In this document: in pieces, positions 37,235 to 46,067 of the stretch
How positions within the stretch are numbered: position 1 is the stretch's first letter
How the letters are laid out: each line of letters starts with the position of its first letter
Source: Paenibacillus sp. L3-i20
GTDB taxonomy: Bacteria; Bacillota; Bacilli; Paenibacillales; Paenibacillaceae
Assembly: GCF_022180385.2 (NCBI RefSeq)
Contig: NZ_BQME02000002.1
Location: forward strand, 1,798,001-1,862,000
Length of the DNA stretch: 64,000 nucleotides
Direction: 5' to 3'
Notes under the pieces: generated by a model
Seen by the model: only the letters and a program-made list of their open reading frames with translations
The model's database searches: none
Told to the model about the DNA's origin: nothing
Translations under genes and position numbers: made by a program

Positions 37235-38169
37235 TGATGAAAAAGATAGCCGTAACTTTACAGCCTTATACACCTGCACGTTATCCCTATCAAAAACTTG
37301 AAGTATGCCGAAAGTGTGATCATTTTACCGTGTTAGGTGATACGGTTTGTACACATTGCGGTAAATCTACACTTCAACCAGTCGAGAAGCGAGCCGCTGT
37401 CACCGTACAAAAAAAACTATGGAAAACGAGACTTCTCCTTCTTCTGCTCATTGGAATTGGAATTCCCTTTAGTACTTCTCCTTTAGAGATAGGACTACTC
37501 TTAGCATGCGGCATTGCATTCCTATCACTATTATGGACGTTGCAGGTTAGATCCACCCCTGCACTTAGACGAGTACAGCTACAGAAAATGTTTCAACAAT
37601 ATGCAAATACACTCATTTCTGGCCTAGTGCGAGATCATCAAGCTGCCTTCACAGTATTCCAACAAGGTAACAAACCTTTAACTTATGTGATGTTACGAGA
37701 AATTGGGGCACTTGTGCAAACAGATCAGCTACGCTTGGAACAAATTATGCTCCTGCAAACTTTCCGTCTGCGTAAAGATATGGATTTGATGTTAGAGCCA
37801 CTGTTAATGGAAAAATTCAACGTTGATCTTGTTGCCTATATCGGAGAGCTTGCCAAAATTAGGCGCGATCTGCTAAAAGAAAATACATTCCGTTATGTAC
37901 TTCAATATGAAGCACAAATATTAAAACTACCTGATGGTGAAGCCATCCTAACCAGCGTTGCAGGTGCTGCTGTGCGCAAGAAACGTTATCTCACTTTATA
38001 TCCCTACTTATTAATTCGTTATTCACGCCTGCTTCCAAGGGATCGTTTCCTGCGGTTATATCGAATCATTAAGAGCGATACCCTAGTCCGATCGGGACCA
38101 TTGTACGATGAGGTTATTCGCATTTATGAAGAGAAATACCACCTAGACTCTGATTTCCGTAACAACTAA
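37234..38169 (+). CDS. Zinc-ribbon membrane protein of the divergent pair
   Basis: 311 aa. The N-terminal zinc ribbon is CRKC...CTHCG (VCRKCDHFTVLGDTVCTHCGKSTL). Two adjacent TM helices follow (LLLLLLIGIGIPFSTSPLEIGLLLACGIAFLSLLW), then about 200 helical residues that are not recognised. The combination of a zinc ribbon and membrane helices echoes the zinc-ribbon GTPase of the opposite operon. Translation is coupled to the preceding 49-aa gene. A strong terminator follows at 38277. Confidence 0.75.
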   Translation: MMKKIAVTLQPYTPARYPYQKLEVCRKCDHFTVLGDTVCTHCGKSTLQPVEKRAAVTVQKKLWKTRLLLLLLIGIGIPFSTSPLEIGLLLACGIAFLSLLWTLQVRSTPALRRVQLQKMFQQYANTLISGLVRDHQAAFTVFQQGNKPLTYVMLREIGALVQTDQLRLEQIMLLQTFRLRKDMDLMLEPLLMEKFNVDLVAYIGELAKIRRDLLKENTFRYVLQYEAQILKLPDGEAILTSVAGAAVRKKRYLTLYPYLLIRYSRLLPRDRFLRLYRIIKSDTLVRSGPLYDEVIRIYEEKYHLDSDFRNN

Positions 38170-38276
38170 TTTATCAGTCTAATCGAGTTCCATTCAGCAT
38201 ACAGCGCTCATAAATAATCGAAAACCTACTTTAGTCTCGACAGATGCCAGACTTTAGTCTAGGTTATACCGCAACA

Positions 38277-38306
38277 AAAACCACGTCCGAAAGACGTGGT
38301 TTTTTC
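38277..38306 (+). terminator. Terminator of the divergent pair
   Basis: A 12-bp stem AAAAACCACGTC/GACGTGGTTTTT with loop CGAAA, then TTTTTTC. Strong. Confidence 0.9.
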
Positions 38307-38374
38307 GTAAATCTTTATCAATGGGGAAAGCAAACAGTTCCTAGCAAGTACTCTACGCTATATGGCAGTAGTAG

Positions 38375-38806
38375 CTACTTTTTCTTAAACAATAATAGAC
38401 CCACGATTAAAACGGTTATACCTACTGCTTTTTGGAACGTAAAAGGAACGATCTCAAGTCCAAACCAACCCGCGGAGTCCCACCATAATGCACAAATGAG
38501 CTGCGAAGCCATTACGATAGATATTGCATAACTGGCTCCTAGTAGCTTCACTCCATTTACGACACAAATGACAACGCCTACCCCAAGCAATCCACTAAAC
38601 CAATACCAAGTTGGCATGGAGTCTAAAGATAAAAAACTTGTCCCTTCAATGAGCATTCCCATAGCAAACGACGCTAACATCCCCATACCTAGCACTAAAG
38701 TCGTTGTCACCTGAGAGCTTACTGCTTCGTTCACTTTGTTATTAAACATCGTTTGAACACTAATCAACGAACCTGCTGCCAAAGCCATCATGATGCCTAC
38801 TATCAT
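38375..38806 (-). CDS. YdcZ/DUF606-family DMT transporter (second copy)
   Basis: 143 aa and about five TM helices (MALAAGSLISVQTMFNNKV; WYWFSGLLGVGVVICVVNGVKLLG; GWFGLEIVPFTFQKAVGITVLIVGLLLF). This is the small DMT/DUF606 half-transporter family, which often occurs as adjacent pairs that may act together. It overlaps the Crp regulator gene by 47 bp. AGGAG lies 11 bases before the ATG. The substrate is unknown. Confidence 0.85.
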   Translation of the reverse strand: MIVGIMMALAAGSLISVQTMFNNKVNEAVSSQVTTTLVLGMGMLASFAMGMLIEGTSFLSLDSMPTWYWFSGLLGVGVVICVVNGVKLLGASYAISIVMASQLICALWWDSAGWFGLEIVPFTFQKAVGITVLIVGLLLFKKK

Positions 38807-39521
38807 AGTTTAGTTCTCTCCTAATTCCTATTTCATAAATATTACGGCCAGCCACATCGGACAAACCTTTCCAATCTCTCACAATAAGCAGTCCTCTACT
38901 CCGTTCCACCAATCCTGTAGAACAAAAGCCTCGCAGAACTCGGTTCAAATGCCGGTAACTCGTGCCGATGAGATTAGCAACATCCTTTAAACTCTCTATG
39001 CTTACGTGTGAATGTGATTCCAACTCTTCTTCAGTTGATACAGAAAGTAAATAACTCGCTAGCCTAACTTCTACGGGATGCATAAGATTGAAACTGAGAG
39101 ACAACGACTTCAGATAAAACTTTTGGGTCACCATATCGAGCAAAAAACGAAGAAACGGCGCTTCCTCTCCATACTGGCTTAGCCAACGCTTATGAAATGC
39201 AACTGTTTCTACTTGCGTAACCGCAGTTACCGTATTAAGATTTTCCCCGCCTCTTACACATTCGATTTCTCCAATGAATCCGAATGGCGTATTAAAGCTT
39301 AACAGCAATGTTTTACCTTCCAATGAGGTTGTATAAACCTTTACTTTCCCTTTCACCAGCATGTATAAGTAATGTGGTTCTTCGCCTTGTAGACAGAGTG
39401 CCTCATTAGGCTCAAAACGGTGTATGATCAAATGTTCTCTTAACGATTCTGGGAATACATTTTCTAGTTTATACTCTTTGATATATTGATTTATTTTCTC
39501 ATTGTCCTTCATTTCTTTCAT
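38760..39521 (-). CDS. Crp/Fnr-family regulator (YeiL-like)
   Basis: 253 aa from the ATG at 39521, behind GGAGGG. The N-terminal cyclic-nucleotide-binding fold (FEPNEALCLQGEEPHYLYMLVKGKVKVY) is followed by a C-terminal winged helix (ESLKDVANLIGTSYRHLNRVLRGFCSTGLVERSRG). It sits between two YdcZ-type transporter genes and overlaps one of them, so it very likely controls the transport pair. The conserved Arg/Glu needed for cAMP binding are not apparent, so another effector or none is possible. Confidence 0.9.
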   Translation of the reverse strand: MKEMKDNEKINQYIKEYKLENVFPESLREHLIIHRFEPNEALCLQGEEPHYLYMLVKGKVKVYTTSLEGKTLLLSFNTPFGFIGEIECVRGGENLNTVTAVTQVETVAFHKRWLSQYGEEAPFLRFLLDMVTQKFYLKSLSLSFNLMHPVEVRLASYLLSVSTEEELESHSHVSIESLKDVANLIGTSYRHLNRVLRGFCSTGLVERSRGLLIVRDWKGLSDVAGRNIYEIGIRRELNYDSRHHDGFGSRFVD

Positions 39522-39557
39522 ATCCGCCAATCCCTCCGAAAGCGGCTATAGCATTCC

Positions 39558-39983
39558 TTATAGTGTTAAACAAAGGATACCAATAACCATTAAGCCTAAA
39601 CCAGTCCATTGCACAGGTTTTATACGTACTTGCGCAGTTCCGAACCAGCCACTTTTCTCTAACATTATAGTTACGACCATTTGGGCAATTAATATAGCCG
39701 AAATCGTCAAAGCAGCACCGTTCATGTGAAATGCCTTAATATTGCTGAACAGAATAAAAGCCGCAAATGCTCCACCAAAGTGATACACTGGCTTCACTTG
39801 ATTGAGATTTCTCCAAGATTGATCGCGAAACATTAACATAATAAGTAGAGCTGCTATAAATCCAGTTCCTTGCGTAAGCGTAGCTGCCTGCCACGTACCA
39901 ATCCTATCACCAATGGCTGCATTAGCAGCTCCTTGCAAAGTCAGGAACACCCCTCCTAGACATGCATAGATAACACCCTTCAT
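39558..39983 (-). CDS. YdcZ/DUF606-family DMT transporter (first copy)
   Basis: 141 aa from the ATG at 39983, eight bases after AAGGGGG. Four to five TM helices; begins MKGVIYACLGGVFLTLQGAANAAIG and ends TGLGLMVIGILCLTL. It belongs to the same family as the 143-aa protein at 38375-38806, with the Crp-like regulator between them. The pair may form one transporter. Confidence 0.85.
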   Translation of the reverse strand: MKGVIYACLGGVFLTLQGAANAAIGDRIGTWQAATLTQGTGFIAALLIMLMFRDQSWRNLNQVKPVYHFGGAFAAFILFSNIKAFHMNGAALTISAILIAQMVVTIMLEKSGWFGTAQVRIKPVQWTGLGLMVIGILCLTL

Positions 39984-40111
39984 TCGTTGTTCCCCCTTGT
40001 CTTTAACGCTCATTCCATTAAACGATAATTACGAGTTGCAGGAAAGGACATATGTCCTCAACTCATTATCAACTAAATTAAGCTATCCGAATCAAAGCTG
40101 GTTCACAAATC

Positions 40112-40151
40112 AATAGGGTATGCCATCACTTGGACGGCACACCCTATTTTT
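40112..40151. terminator. Terminator downstream of the UbiD-like gene
   Basis: The stem AATAGGGTATGCC pairs with GGCACACCCTATT (one G-T-type mismatch), with an 11-nt loop. The T-run is on the plus-strand side, so on the minus strand it is weaker. Confidence 0.65.
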
Positions 40152-40184
40152 AAAGATTCATGTTCTATTAAAGTTTTAATTGTT

Positions 40185-42023
40185 CTACTTGATTTTAACT
40201 CCACTTAAACTAGCACCATTTACAAATACTCGTTTTATATTTTGTTCGACAGTTGGATCAGCTACTAATGGGGGTGCTTGATGCGGCTTGGTGCGTGCAT
40301 CGATTATGAGATTATCACATCCCCAATGCTTATGCGCATAATAACCATTCACGCCGTGAATATCATGAGACGGGTTGCTGCGTGTGAACGCGGCCCATAA
40401 AAAGTTATTAACTGTCGCACTCATAAATTCGCTGTCATCACACAAAATGATCATCGGACATGACGGAATCGCACCGCGCTCACTAATTGCGTTACTGAGT
40501 TCATTTATTTCCTCTTGTACTGCCGTGTAACTTACAAAAGCAGGTCCTTGAATCGCCACAATCCCTGGCATGATCAGTTTGACCGCTTCATATCCCTTTA
40601 TTCCTTTTAGTCCATTCGGTACTTCCTTACACAGCTCCCGCTTCTTCTGCCCTACAGCTGCAAATACAACCTTACTCCCAGTATTAAGTCCGGTTCCTGA
40701 GTAATCTAACGTATCAATCGTTGTATTGGTTTGAAAATGAATATCGCGATGAAGATCAATCCGCTCCAGCATATATGTTAAAAATTCCTCAATATGATGC
40801 GTACTTAATCTGTCCTTCTCATCGGCTGCAATAAACAAATATTTGGCTAAGCTTAGTTGACCTGTTCCGAGTATCCGATTAGCAAGGGTCAAAATCTCAG
40901 CAGGTTGCTTCACCTCTTGATAAGGTGTGTATCGCTCACTGCCAATTGCAAAGAGCAATGGGTGGACGCCTGCTGCATCGACTGCATGAACCTCTTTTAA
41001 CCCTGGAATCTCTTGCTTAATTGCTCCTCCAGTCAGCTCATGGATAAGCTCTCCGAAAGATGTATCCTCTTGCGGTGGACGACCAACGACGGTAAATGGG
41101 AAGATAGCTTGTTGTTTGGCATATACTTTATGCACTCTCATGACAGGAAACGGATGGGTAAGGCTATAATAACCCAGATGATCGCCGAAAGGACCTTCCG
41201 GTTTCGTTTCACTAGGGTGGATTTCGCCTGTAATAACAAAGTCCGCATCATTGCTAATGCAATGTCCTTCAACATAGCTGTATCGGAAATGGCGCCCTGC
41301 AAGCAGCCCTGCAAAGGTCAACTCACTCATCCCTTCAGGAAGGGGCATTACCGCTGACAATGTGTGTGAAGGAGGACCACCAATAAATATACTAACTTTG
41401 AGAGGTTTCCCTAGTTTGTTCGCCTTGTCCTGATGCACGCCAATACCGCGGTGAATTTGATAATGAATGCCCACTTCTTTGTTCAACTCATAATCATTGC
41501 CATCGAGCTGAACACGGTACATCCCTAAATTGGCGTTCATAATACCCGGCTTATCTAGATCCTCGGAATACACTTGAGGTAAAGTGACAAATGCGCCACC
41601 ATCCATCGGCCAACTTTTTATTAATGGAAGATCAGAAATTTGGATTTCCTGAAATCCCGAAGGTAAACCGCTAGATGATTTGATAGGCAATGCTTTTTTG
41701 GCAGCTAGTCCTGTACTAACATGTTTGAAGGGGCTTTTGATCGCCTTTATCGGATCGTTGCGAAGTGCGATAACATCTTGGGTTGACTCAAGCGTATCAC
41801 GGAATATAAACTTGCTGCGCTCAAGTGTACCAAAAAGGTTAGATAAGGCACGATACTTCGAACCCTTCACATTTTCAAATAATAACGCTGGACCTTCTGC
41901 CGCATATACTTTCATATGAATAGCTGCCATTTCAAGATTGGGATCTACTTCTTCATGTATCCGAACCAAATGACCATGTTTTTCTAAATCGATAACGCAT
42001 TCTTCCAAGTTGCGATAGCTCAT
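40185..42023 (-). CDS. UbiD-family (prFMN-dependent) decarboxylase
   Basis: 612 aa from the ATG at 42023 (MSYRNLEECVIDLEKHGHLVRI), seven bases after GGAG. The start matches the usual UbiD N-terminus; an in-frame extension upstream is less likely. Diagnostic segments include LLFENVKGSKYRALSNLFGTLER, EGPFGDHLGYYS and the C-terminal DARTKPHQAPPLVADP. The size is above typical E. coli UbiD (about 500 aa). Family members decarboxylate aromatic or unsaturated acids with prenylated FMN, made by a UbiX-type flavin prenyltransferase not seen here. The substrate cannot be named. It stands alone, 220 bp from the FhuF-like gene. Confidence 0.9.
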   Translation of the reverse strand: MSYRNLEECVIDLEKHGHLVRIHEEVDPNLEMAAIHMKVYAAEGPALLFENVKGSKYRALSNLFGTLERSKFIFRDTLESTQDVIALRNDPIKAIKSPFKHVSTGLAAKKALPIKSSSGLPSGFQEIQISDLPLIKSWPMDGGAFVTLPQVYSEDLDKPGIMNANLGMYRVQLDGNDYELNKEVGIHYQIHRGIGVHQDKANKLGKPLKVSIFIGGPPSHTLSAVMPLPEGMSELTFAGLLAGRHFRYSYVEGHCISNDADFVITGEIHPSETKPEGPFGDHLGYYSLTHPFPVMRVHKVYAKQQAIFPFTVVGRPPQEDTSFGELIHELTGGAIKQEIPGLKEVHAVDAAGVHPLLFAIGSERYTPYQEVKQPAEILTLANRILGTGQLSLAKYLFIAADEKDRLSTHHIEEFLTYMLERIDLHRDIHFQTNTTIDTLDYSGTGLNTGSKVVFAAVGQKKRELCKEVPNGLKGIKGYEAVKLIMPGIVAIQGPAFVSYTAVQEEINELSNAISERGAIPSCPMIILCDDSEFMSATVNNFLWAAFTRSNPSHDIHGVNGYYAHKHWGCDNLIIDARTKPHQAPPLVADPTVEQNIKRVFVNGASLSGVKIK

Positions 42024-42170
42024 ATTTAAACTCCAATCTATGTAAGGAAATAATTTCATTTTTAAATCCAATAACCGTTCTGCCACAGTGGATCAATCTA
42101 TCGATTCATAGGTGTACATCTTTAGTGAATTACTCTCTATGTATCTTAATTTATTCTATTATATAAAGCA

Positions 42171-42195
42171 AAAAAACCTTTCCCCTAAAGGAAAG
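42171..42195 (-). terminator. Terminator of the iron operon
   Basis: On the minus strand CTTTCC-TTTAGG-GGAAAG is followed by GTTTTTTT, 48 nt past the FhuF-like stop codon. Confidence 0.75.
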
Positions 42196-42242
42196 ATTTC
42201 CGATTTTTGCAATTGTTCCACGATCTCGATCTATCGACTCAT

Positions 42243-43028
42243 TTAACTCCGTAAGTGAGCAGGTTTCGGGCAGGCTAAACAATATTCGGAAGAGATTTCG
42301 TAATACAAGCAGCATGTTTTACGTAATTTATTTGTAGTATCACAAATAGTTGTATTATTCATCATACTCACAAACTGAGTAAGGGGATTCCGCCGTTCCC
42401 CAAACATGCCCGCTTCTGCTATCCGTACAATATAATCAAAGTCCTCATGAATAAGCACTTTTGCTGCTAAATCTTCTTCCCTATCCGACTCTTCTTCGTA
42501 AACCCGAATGATTCGTACAAACGCATTTTCCCATAGAATCGCCATCGGTACCCCGCCAACCTGAGATAAAGAACGAAATACTTTAGTCAGATGATCTGCA
42601 AATATAGAACGGACTACGTCTTCCCGCCACTTCTGCCTCGCCCCTGCTTTTGGTTCCGTAACCGCATATTCACTAAGGTGAAGTTCGGGAAACTTAGAGC
42701 CGCTCACATTGCCTGCACCACCATCAGGCGGTTCCAGTCGACAACTCTCTAAAGATAATATCAATCCTTTGTTGTAGACTGTCATCGAATAAAGGACAGG
42801 TGCAACCGTTAGAAAAGCATACCTTTTTCCTAGCATCGATGCCGTAACTCTCCTTGACGGAGAACTTATATTTCGTGATAGCTCATCTAGATAAGTTTCA
42901 CATTTCACCCAATCAAGTAAATGGCTCGCTAACAAGGATTGCTCTGAAACATACGGTTCATCATCAGGAAAAATACTGAATCGAGTCTTTAAATATTCCA
43001 ACTCTACACTCGTCAGTAAATTGGACAT
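42243..43028 (-). CDS. FhuF-like [2Fe-2S] siderophore-iron reductase
   Basis: 261 aa. The C-terminus RKTCCLYYEISSEYCLACPK has the C-C-x10-C-x2-C [2Fe-2S] ligand set characteristic of FhuF. The rest matches the IucA/IucC-FhuF-like domain. It is expected to release iron from imported ferric siderophore in the cytoplasm by reduction. The start codon is one base after the stop codon of the binding-protein fusion, so the two are translationally coupled and presumably share Fur control. Confidence 0.87.
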   Translation of the reverse strand: MSNLLTSVELEYLKTRFSIFPDDEPYVSEQSLLASHLLDWVKCETYLDELSRNISSPSRRVTASMLGKRYAFLTVAPVLYSMTVYNKGLILSLESCRLEPPDGGAGNVSGSKFPELHLSEYAVTEPKAGARQKWREDVVRSIFADHLTKVFRSLSQVGGVPMAILWENAFVRIIRVYEEESDREEDLAAKVLIHEDFDYIVRIAEAGMFGERRNPLTQFVSMMNNTTICDTTNKLRKTCCLYYEISSEYCLACPKPAHLRS

Positions 43029-43029
43029 A

Positions 43030-44997
43030 TTATGGAGTACCTATGAACGCTTCTGTAATCTGATCAACCACCATATTAATGGCAATTGGACCATAGTAGG
43101 CAATCCATAACGTTGTATCTACTTCGTAAACTCTATTATTCTTAACTGCATCAATAGACTTCCAAACTTCAGTGCTTTGGAACTCTTCTGCCAATGATTT
43201 GAACATATCATCCTTGAGCAGGAAGTAATGGTCAGCACCAACATCTGACATGGCCTCCAAAGAGATATGATACGCAGTATCCTTCTCAACCTTTACTTGT
43301 TCCGGAGCCGTTAATCCCAAATCATTATACAAAATTGCTGCTGTGCGATGACTAGGTGTATGTACTCGAATCCCATCATCTCTTGGGCGAATTAATGCAA
43401 CGCTCTGCCCATTCAGCTTGAGGACCAAATCAGCCTTCAACTTATCAACCTTCTCCTGGTACGCTTCCAAAACGGATGCTGCTTCCTGCTCTTTGCCTAC
43501 AATTTTCCCAAAAGTAACTAGCGTATCTTTCCAATCCTCATTCCGATTCAGCATAATGGTCGGAGCGATCTTAGTTAAGCTCTCATATATTTCTTCTTGA
43601 AATTCAGTACAAATAATAAAGTCAGGAGCCATGCCTAAAATAGCTTCTAGATTTGGTTCATCCTTCGTTCCAAGCACTTTTACATCTGTTAACTTATCCA
43701 TTAAATAATTCGGGAAATCCGACGTATCCCCAGCTGCTGTAACACTCCCTGCTGGCTGCTCATTTAATGCTACCAGTTGATCAACAAACTGAGTATCGAG
43801 CACAGCAATCTTCTCTGGGCGTTGTTCCAACGTATATTCACCCTTCATATGTTTAATAACTACTGGGTAGGATTGTTGCGTTGCCTCTACTGGCTGGGCA
43901 CTTGGTGATACTGTAGAGGACTGAGTTGTTTGATTGGCATCTCTACCATTGTTCCCTGTACCACCACCAGTGGTACATGCACCCAACAATAATATCAAAC
44001 TTAACATCAAACTAATTGCTAACATTGGTTTCGTACTTCGATTCATGTTTCGAACTCCTTCGCCGTATTTTCGATAATGATTATCATCTTCAACACTATA
44101 CGAAAGAATATCGTTCGAGCCAATGGAATTCTGCGACAAATAGGATGGATTTAAACGACAATTGTACCGATAATGAATTGGTGAAACGCCAACAAACTTT
44201 TTGAATGCACGGCTGAAATAATAATGGTCTGCATAACCAACAGATTCCGCTATCACTTTAAGTGTGGCGTTCGTGTTCACTAGCATAGATTGCGCATGAC
44301 CCATTCGAACTTGAATTAAGTACTCCAACGGACTAATGCCTAGCTTTTCCTTAAATAAGCGCTGTAATTGTCTTGGCGTGCAATGAAGTACACTTGCCAG
44401 ATCATCAAGACTGATGGCGTCCCCATAATGTTCCTTCATGTAACGAATCGTTTGACTTACGTAGTCCGGCTGATTTGTAGATGCTCCCGTGCATCCATTG
44501 AATTGCTGAAACAACTCATACACAAACTGATGAAATAGTGCTCTCACATGAAACTTCTCTAATTGAGCATCCAACTGCCATTGCCGGTTCATGTGTTCAA
44601 TTCTCGATTGGATATTAAGCGGATTAAAGGGGGCAAATCCATATTGCACTTGAAAGGGATTGTTATTCTGATACATGGTTAGCAGTTCTTTCCGACATGG
44701 CAATGCCATCATTGCTTTGTAGAATATTAAATAATAGTCGAGTCTCTCTACGACTTGGAAGATATCTAGAGAAGCGCCCTTACCAGCATGACATACATAA
44801 ACACGATCTATAACATGTTCATTTCCATCGATTCGAACCTGTGCTCCACCATAAGTTGCGATTAAAAATGCGCTTGCTGGTAAACGGAAATTTTGTATGC
44901 TTTCACCCTGTTGGACGAAAGACCGCCGAACATCAAGCACCCTTATCGAAGCATGATTCCATAGCGGCAGCTGTTCTAGTAATGTCACTTCGTTCAC
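43030..44997 (-). CDS. AraC regulator fused in frame to siderophore-binding lipoprotein
   Basis: A single 655-codon frame. Residues 1-290 are an AraC-type regulator with two helix-turn-helix motifs (ISLDDLASVLHCTPRQLQRLFKEKLG; VIAESVGYADHYYFSRAFKKFVGVSPIHYR). Residues 318-655 are a complete FeuA/FhuD-like lipoprotein: Met318, hydrophobic stretch, lipobox LLGAC (Cys341), then the ferric-siderophore-binding domain. The junction encodes a Fur box and a GAAGGAG site eight bases before the Met318 codon, so the second half can be made alone from 44046. B. subtilis Btr is a soluble AraC-binding-protein fusion; this one contains a lipoprotein signal instead. The region looks like two genes joined by loss of a stop codon, or a dual-product gene. 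Confidence 0.85.
   Translation of the reverse strand: MNEVTLLEQLPLWNHASIRVLDVRRSFVQQGESIQNFRLPASAFLIATYGGAQVRIDGNEHVIDRVYVCHAGKGASLDIFQVVERLDYYLIFYKAMMALPCRKELLTMYQNNNPFQVQYGFAPFNPLNIQSRIEHMNRQWQLDAQLEKFHVRALFHQFVYELFQQFNGCTGASTNQPDYVSQTIRYMKEHYGDAISLDDLASVLHCTPRQLQRLFKEKLGISPLEYLIQVRMGHAQSMLVNTNATLKVIAESVGYADHYYFSRAFKKFVGVSPIHYRYNCRLNPSYLSQNSIGSNDILSYSVEDDNHYRKYGEGVRNMNRSTKPMLAISLMLSLILLLGACTTGGGTGNNGRDANQTTQSSTVSPSAQPVEATQQSYPVVIKHMKGEYTLEQRPEKIAVLDTQFVDQLVALNEQPAGSVTAAGDTSDFPNYLMDKLTDVKVLGTKDEPNLEAILGMAPDFIICTEFQEEIYESLTKIAPTIMLNRNEDWKDTLVTFGKIVGKEQEAASVLEAYQEKVDKLKADLVLKLNGQSVALIRPRDDGIRVHTPSHRTAAILYNDLGLTAPEQVKVEKDTAYHISLEAMSDVGADHYFLLKDDMFKSLAEEFQSTEVWKSIDAVKNNRVYEVDTTLWIAYYGPIAINMVVDQITEAFIGTP
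44072..44086. promoter_or_regulatory. Fur box inside the coding sequence
   Basis: CGATAATGATTATCA matches the Bacillus 7-1-7 Fur consensus TGATAATnATTATCA at all but one position. It lies 26 bp upstream of the internal lipoprotein start (44046) and is read as Asp-Asp-Asn-His-Tyr in the fusion. Confidence 0.82.
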
Positions 44998-45037
44998 CTT
45001 CCATGTCCGATTGCTGCTTTTATCTCTTCTATTATAG

Positions 45038-45052
45038 TAATAACCATTTTCA
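45038..45052. promoter_or_regulatory. Probable Fur box upstream of the AraC start
   Basis: TAATAACCATTTTCA matches the 7-1-7 consensus with three mismatches and lies 41 bp before the AraC start codon. Confidence 0.45.
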
Positions 45053-45087
45053 TTTTCAAAGATTAAATTGTATTTATTTACTAGGCA

Positions 45088-45936
45088 CTATTTTTTATTT
45101 ACGATACTTCTCATCGCTCGAATCACAATTCGTTTAGTTTCTTTTGTATCCGAACCCTTCGCCCACTGATTACAGATGTCCATTACCCAGCTGGGATTTG
45201 TTTTACTTGCATCATTTAGCCAATTGCTTACTGAATCCTGTACATATTTGCTTGAATCAGACTTAACAAGTTCAAGAAGCGGCAATGCAATGCTCGGATC
45301 TTCTTTTAAGGCTGTAATATGTTTAGCCCATACACCGTGCGGACGTGTCAACTCAATAGCAAACCTTCTAATGTTCGCATCTTCATCACGAGCCCAATCT
45401 ACTAAATAATGAACAGACTCATTTAGCTGATTAATCGTTGCCTCCCGCATCGCCATCCAAGCAATTTCACGTACACCAAAGTGAGAGTCAGCCGCAAATG
45501 GGCGAATACCTACTAATTTTTCATTTAAACTCAATTGCACATTAAGTCCTATCATATAAGCAGCCCAACAGCGAACACTGTCTGAATGGTGCTTAGCCAA
45601 AAAAGCATAATGCTGCAAACGATCGGGTTCAGTCATATCTTCTAAGTGCACTAACCACTCATGAGCAATTGCCGGAATTATTTTCATCACTTTCTTTTCC
45701 GACATATGTGTTACCCTTTGTATAATTGCTTCAGACTCTCTCACTACCCCCAGCTCATCCATCACATTTTGCAAAAGTACAGTATGGTCTACAGCCAGCC
45801 ATTCCGTTAAATTAACGGTTTGTAATTGTCCTCTCAGTAACAATGCAATAACCTCAAGGGGAATATCGCTTATCTTTCGGGCACCTTTTCTATTTAAAAT
45901 TTCATTACTGATCAGAGGTTTACCTTCATTATGCAT
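45088..45936 (-). CDS. HEAT-repeat protein, DNA-alkylation-repair-like
   Basis: 282 aa from the ATG at 45936, seven bases after GAGGAAG; the frame is open for 48 further codons upstream without a good start. The C-terminal two-thirds are paired helices with HEAT-type periodicity (VRCWAAYMIGLN, GVREIAWMAMREA, DANIRRFAIELTRPHGVWAKHITAL, SKYVQDSVSNWLNDASKTNPSWVMDICNQW), closely resembling the AlkC/AlkD-like family. Those enzymes remove alkylated bases; whether this one is active is unknown. It follows the Crp regulator on the same strand with about 130 bp between. Confidence 0.75.
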   Translation of the reverse strand: MHNEGKPLISNEILNRKGARKISDIPLEVIALLLRGQLQTVNLTEWLAVDHTVLLQNVMDELGVVRESEAIIQRVTHMSEKKVMKIIPAIAHEWLVHLEDMTEPDRLQHYAFLAKHHSDSVRCWAAYMIGLNVQLSLNEKLVGIRPFAADSHFGVREIAWMAMREATINQLNESVHYLVDWARDEDANIRRFAIELTRPHGVWAKHITALKEDPSIALPLLELVKSDSSKYVQDSVSNWLNDASKTNPSWVMDICNQWAKGSDTKETKRIVIRAMRSIVNKK

Positions 45937-46067
45937 AAAAAAACTTCCTCTCTTATCCGATTTGAAAGATATGATGACTACTTTTTCATCCCCATTATAA
46001 GTATCACTAAGGAAAAAAGATGTAATCTCATTCACAACTCGGTTTCTGAAAGGAAGTCTTTGATTTT

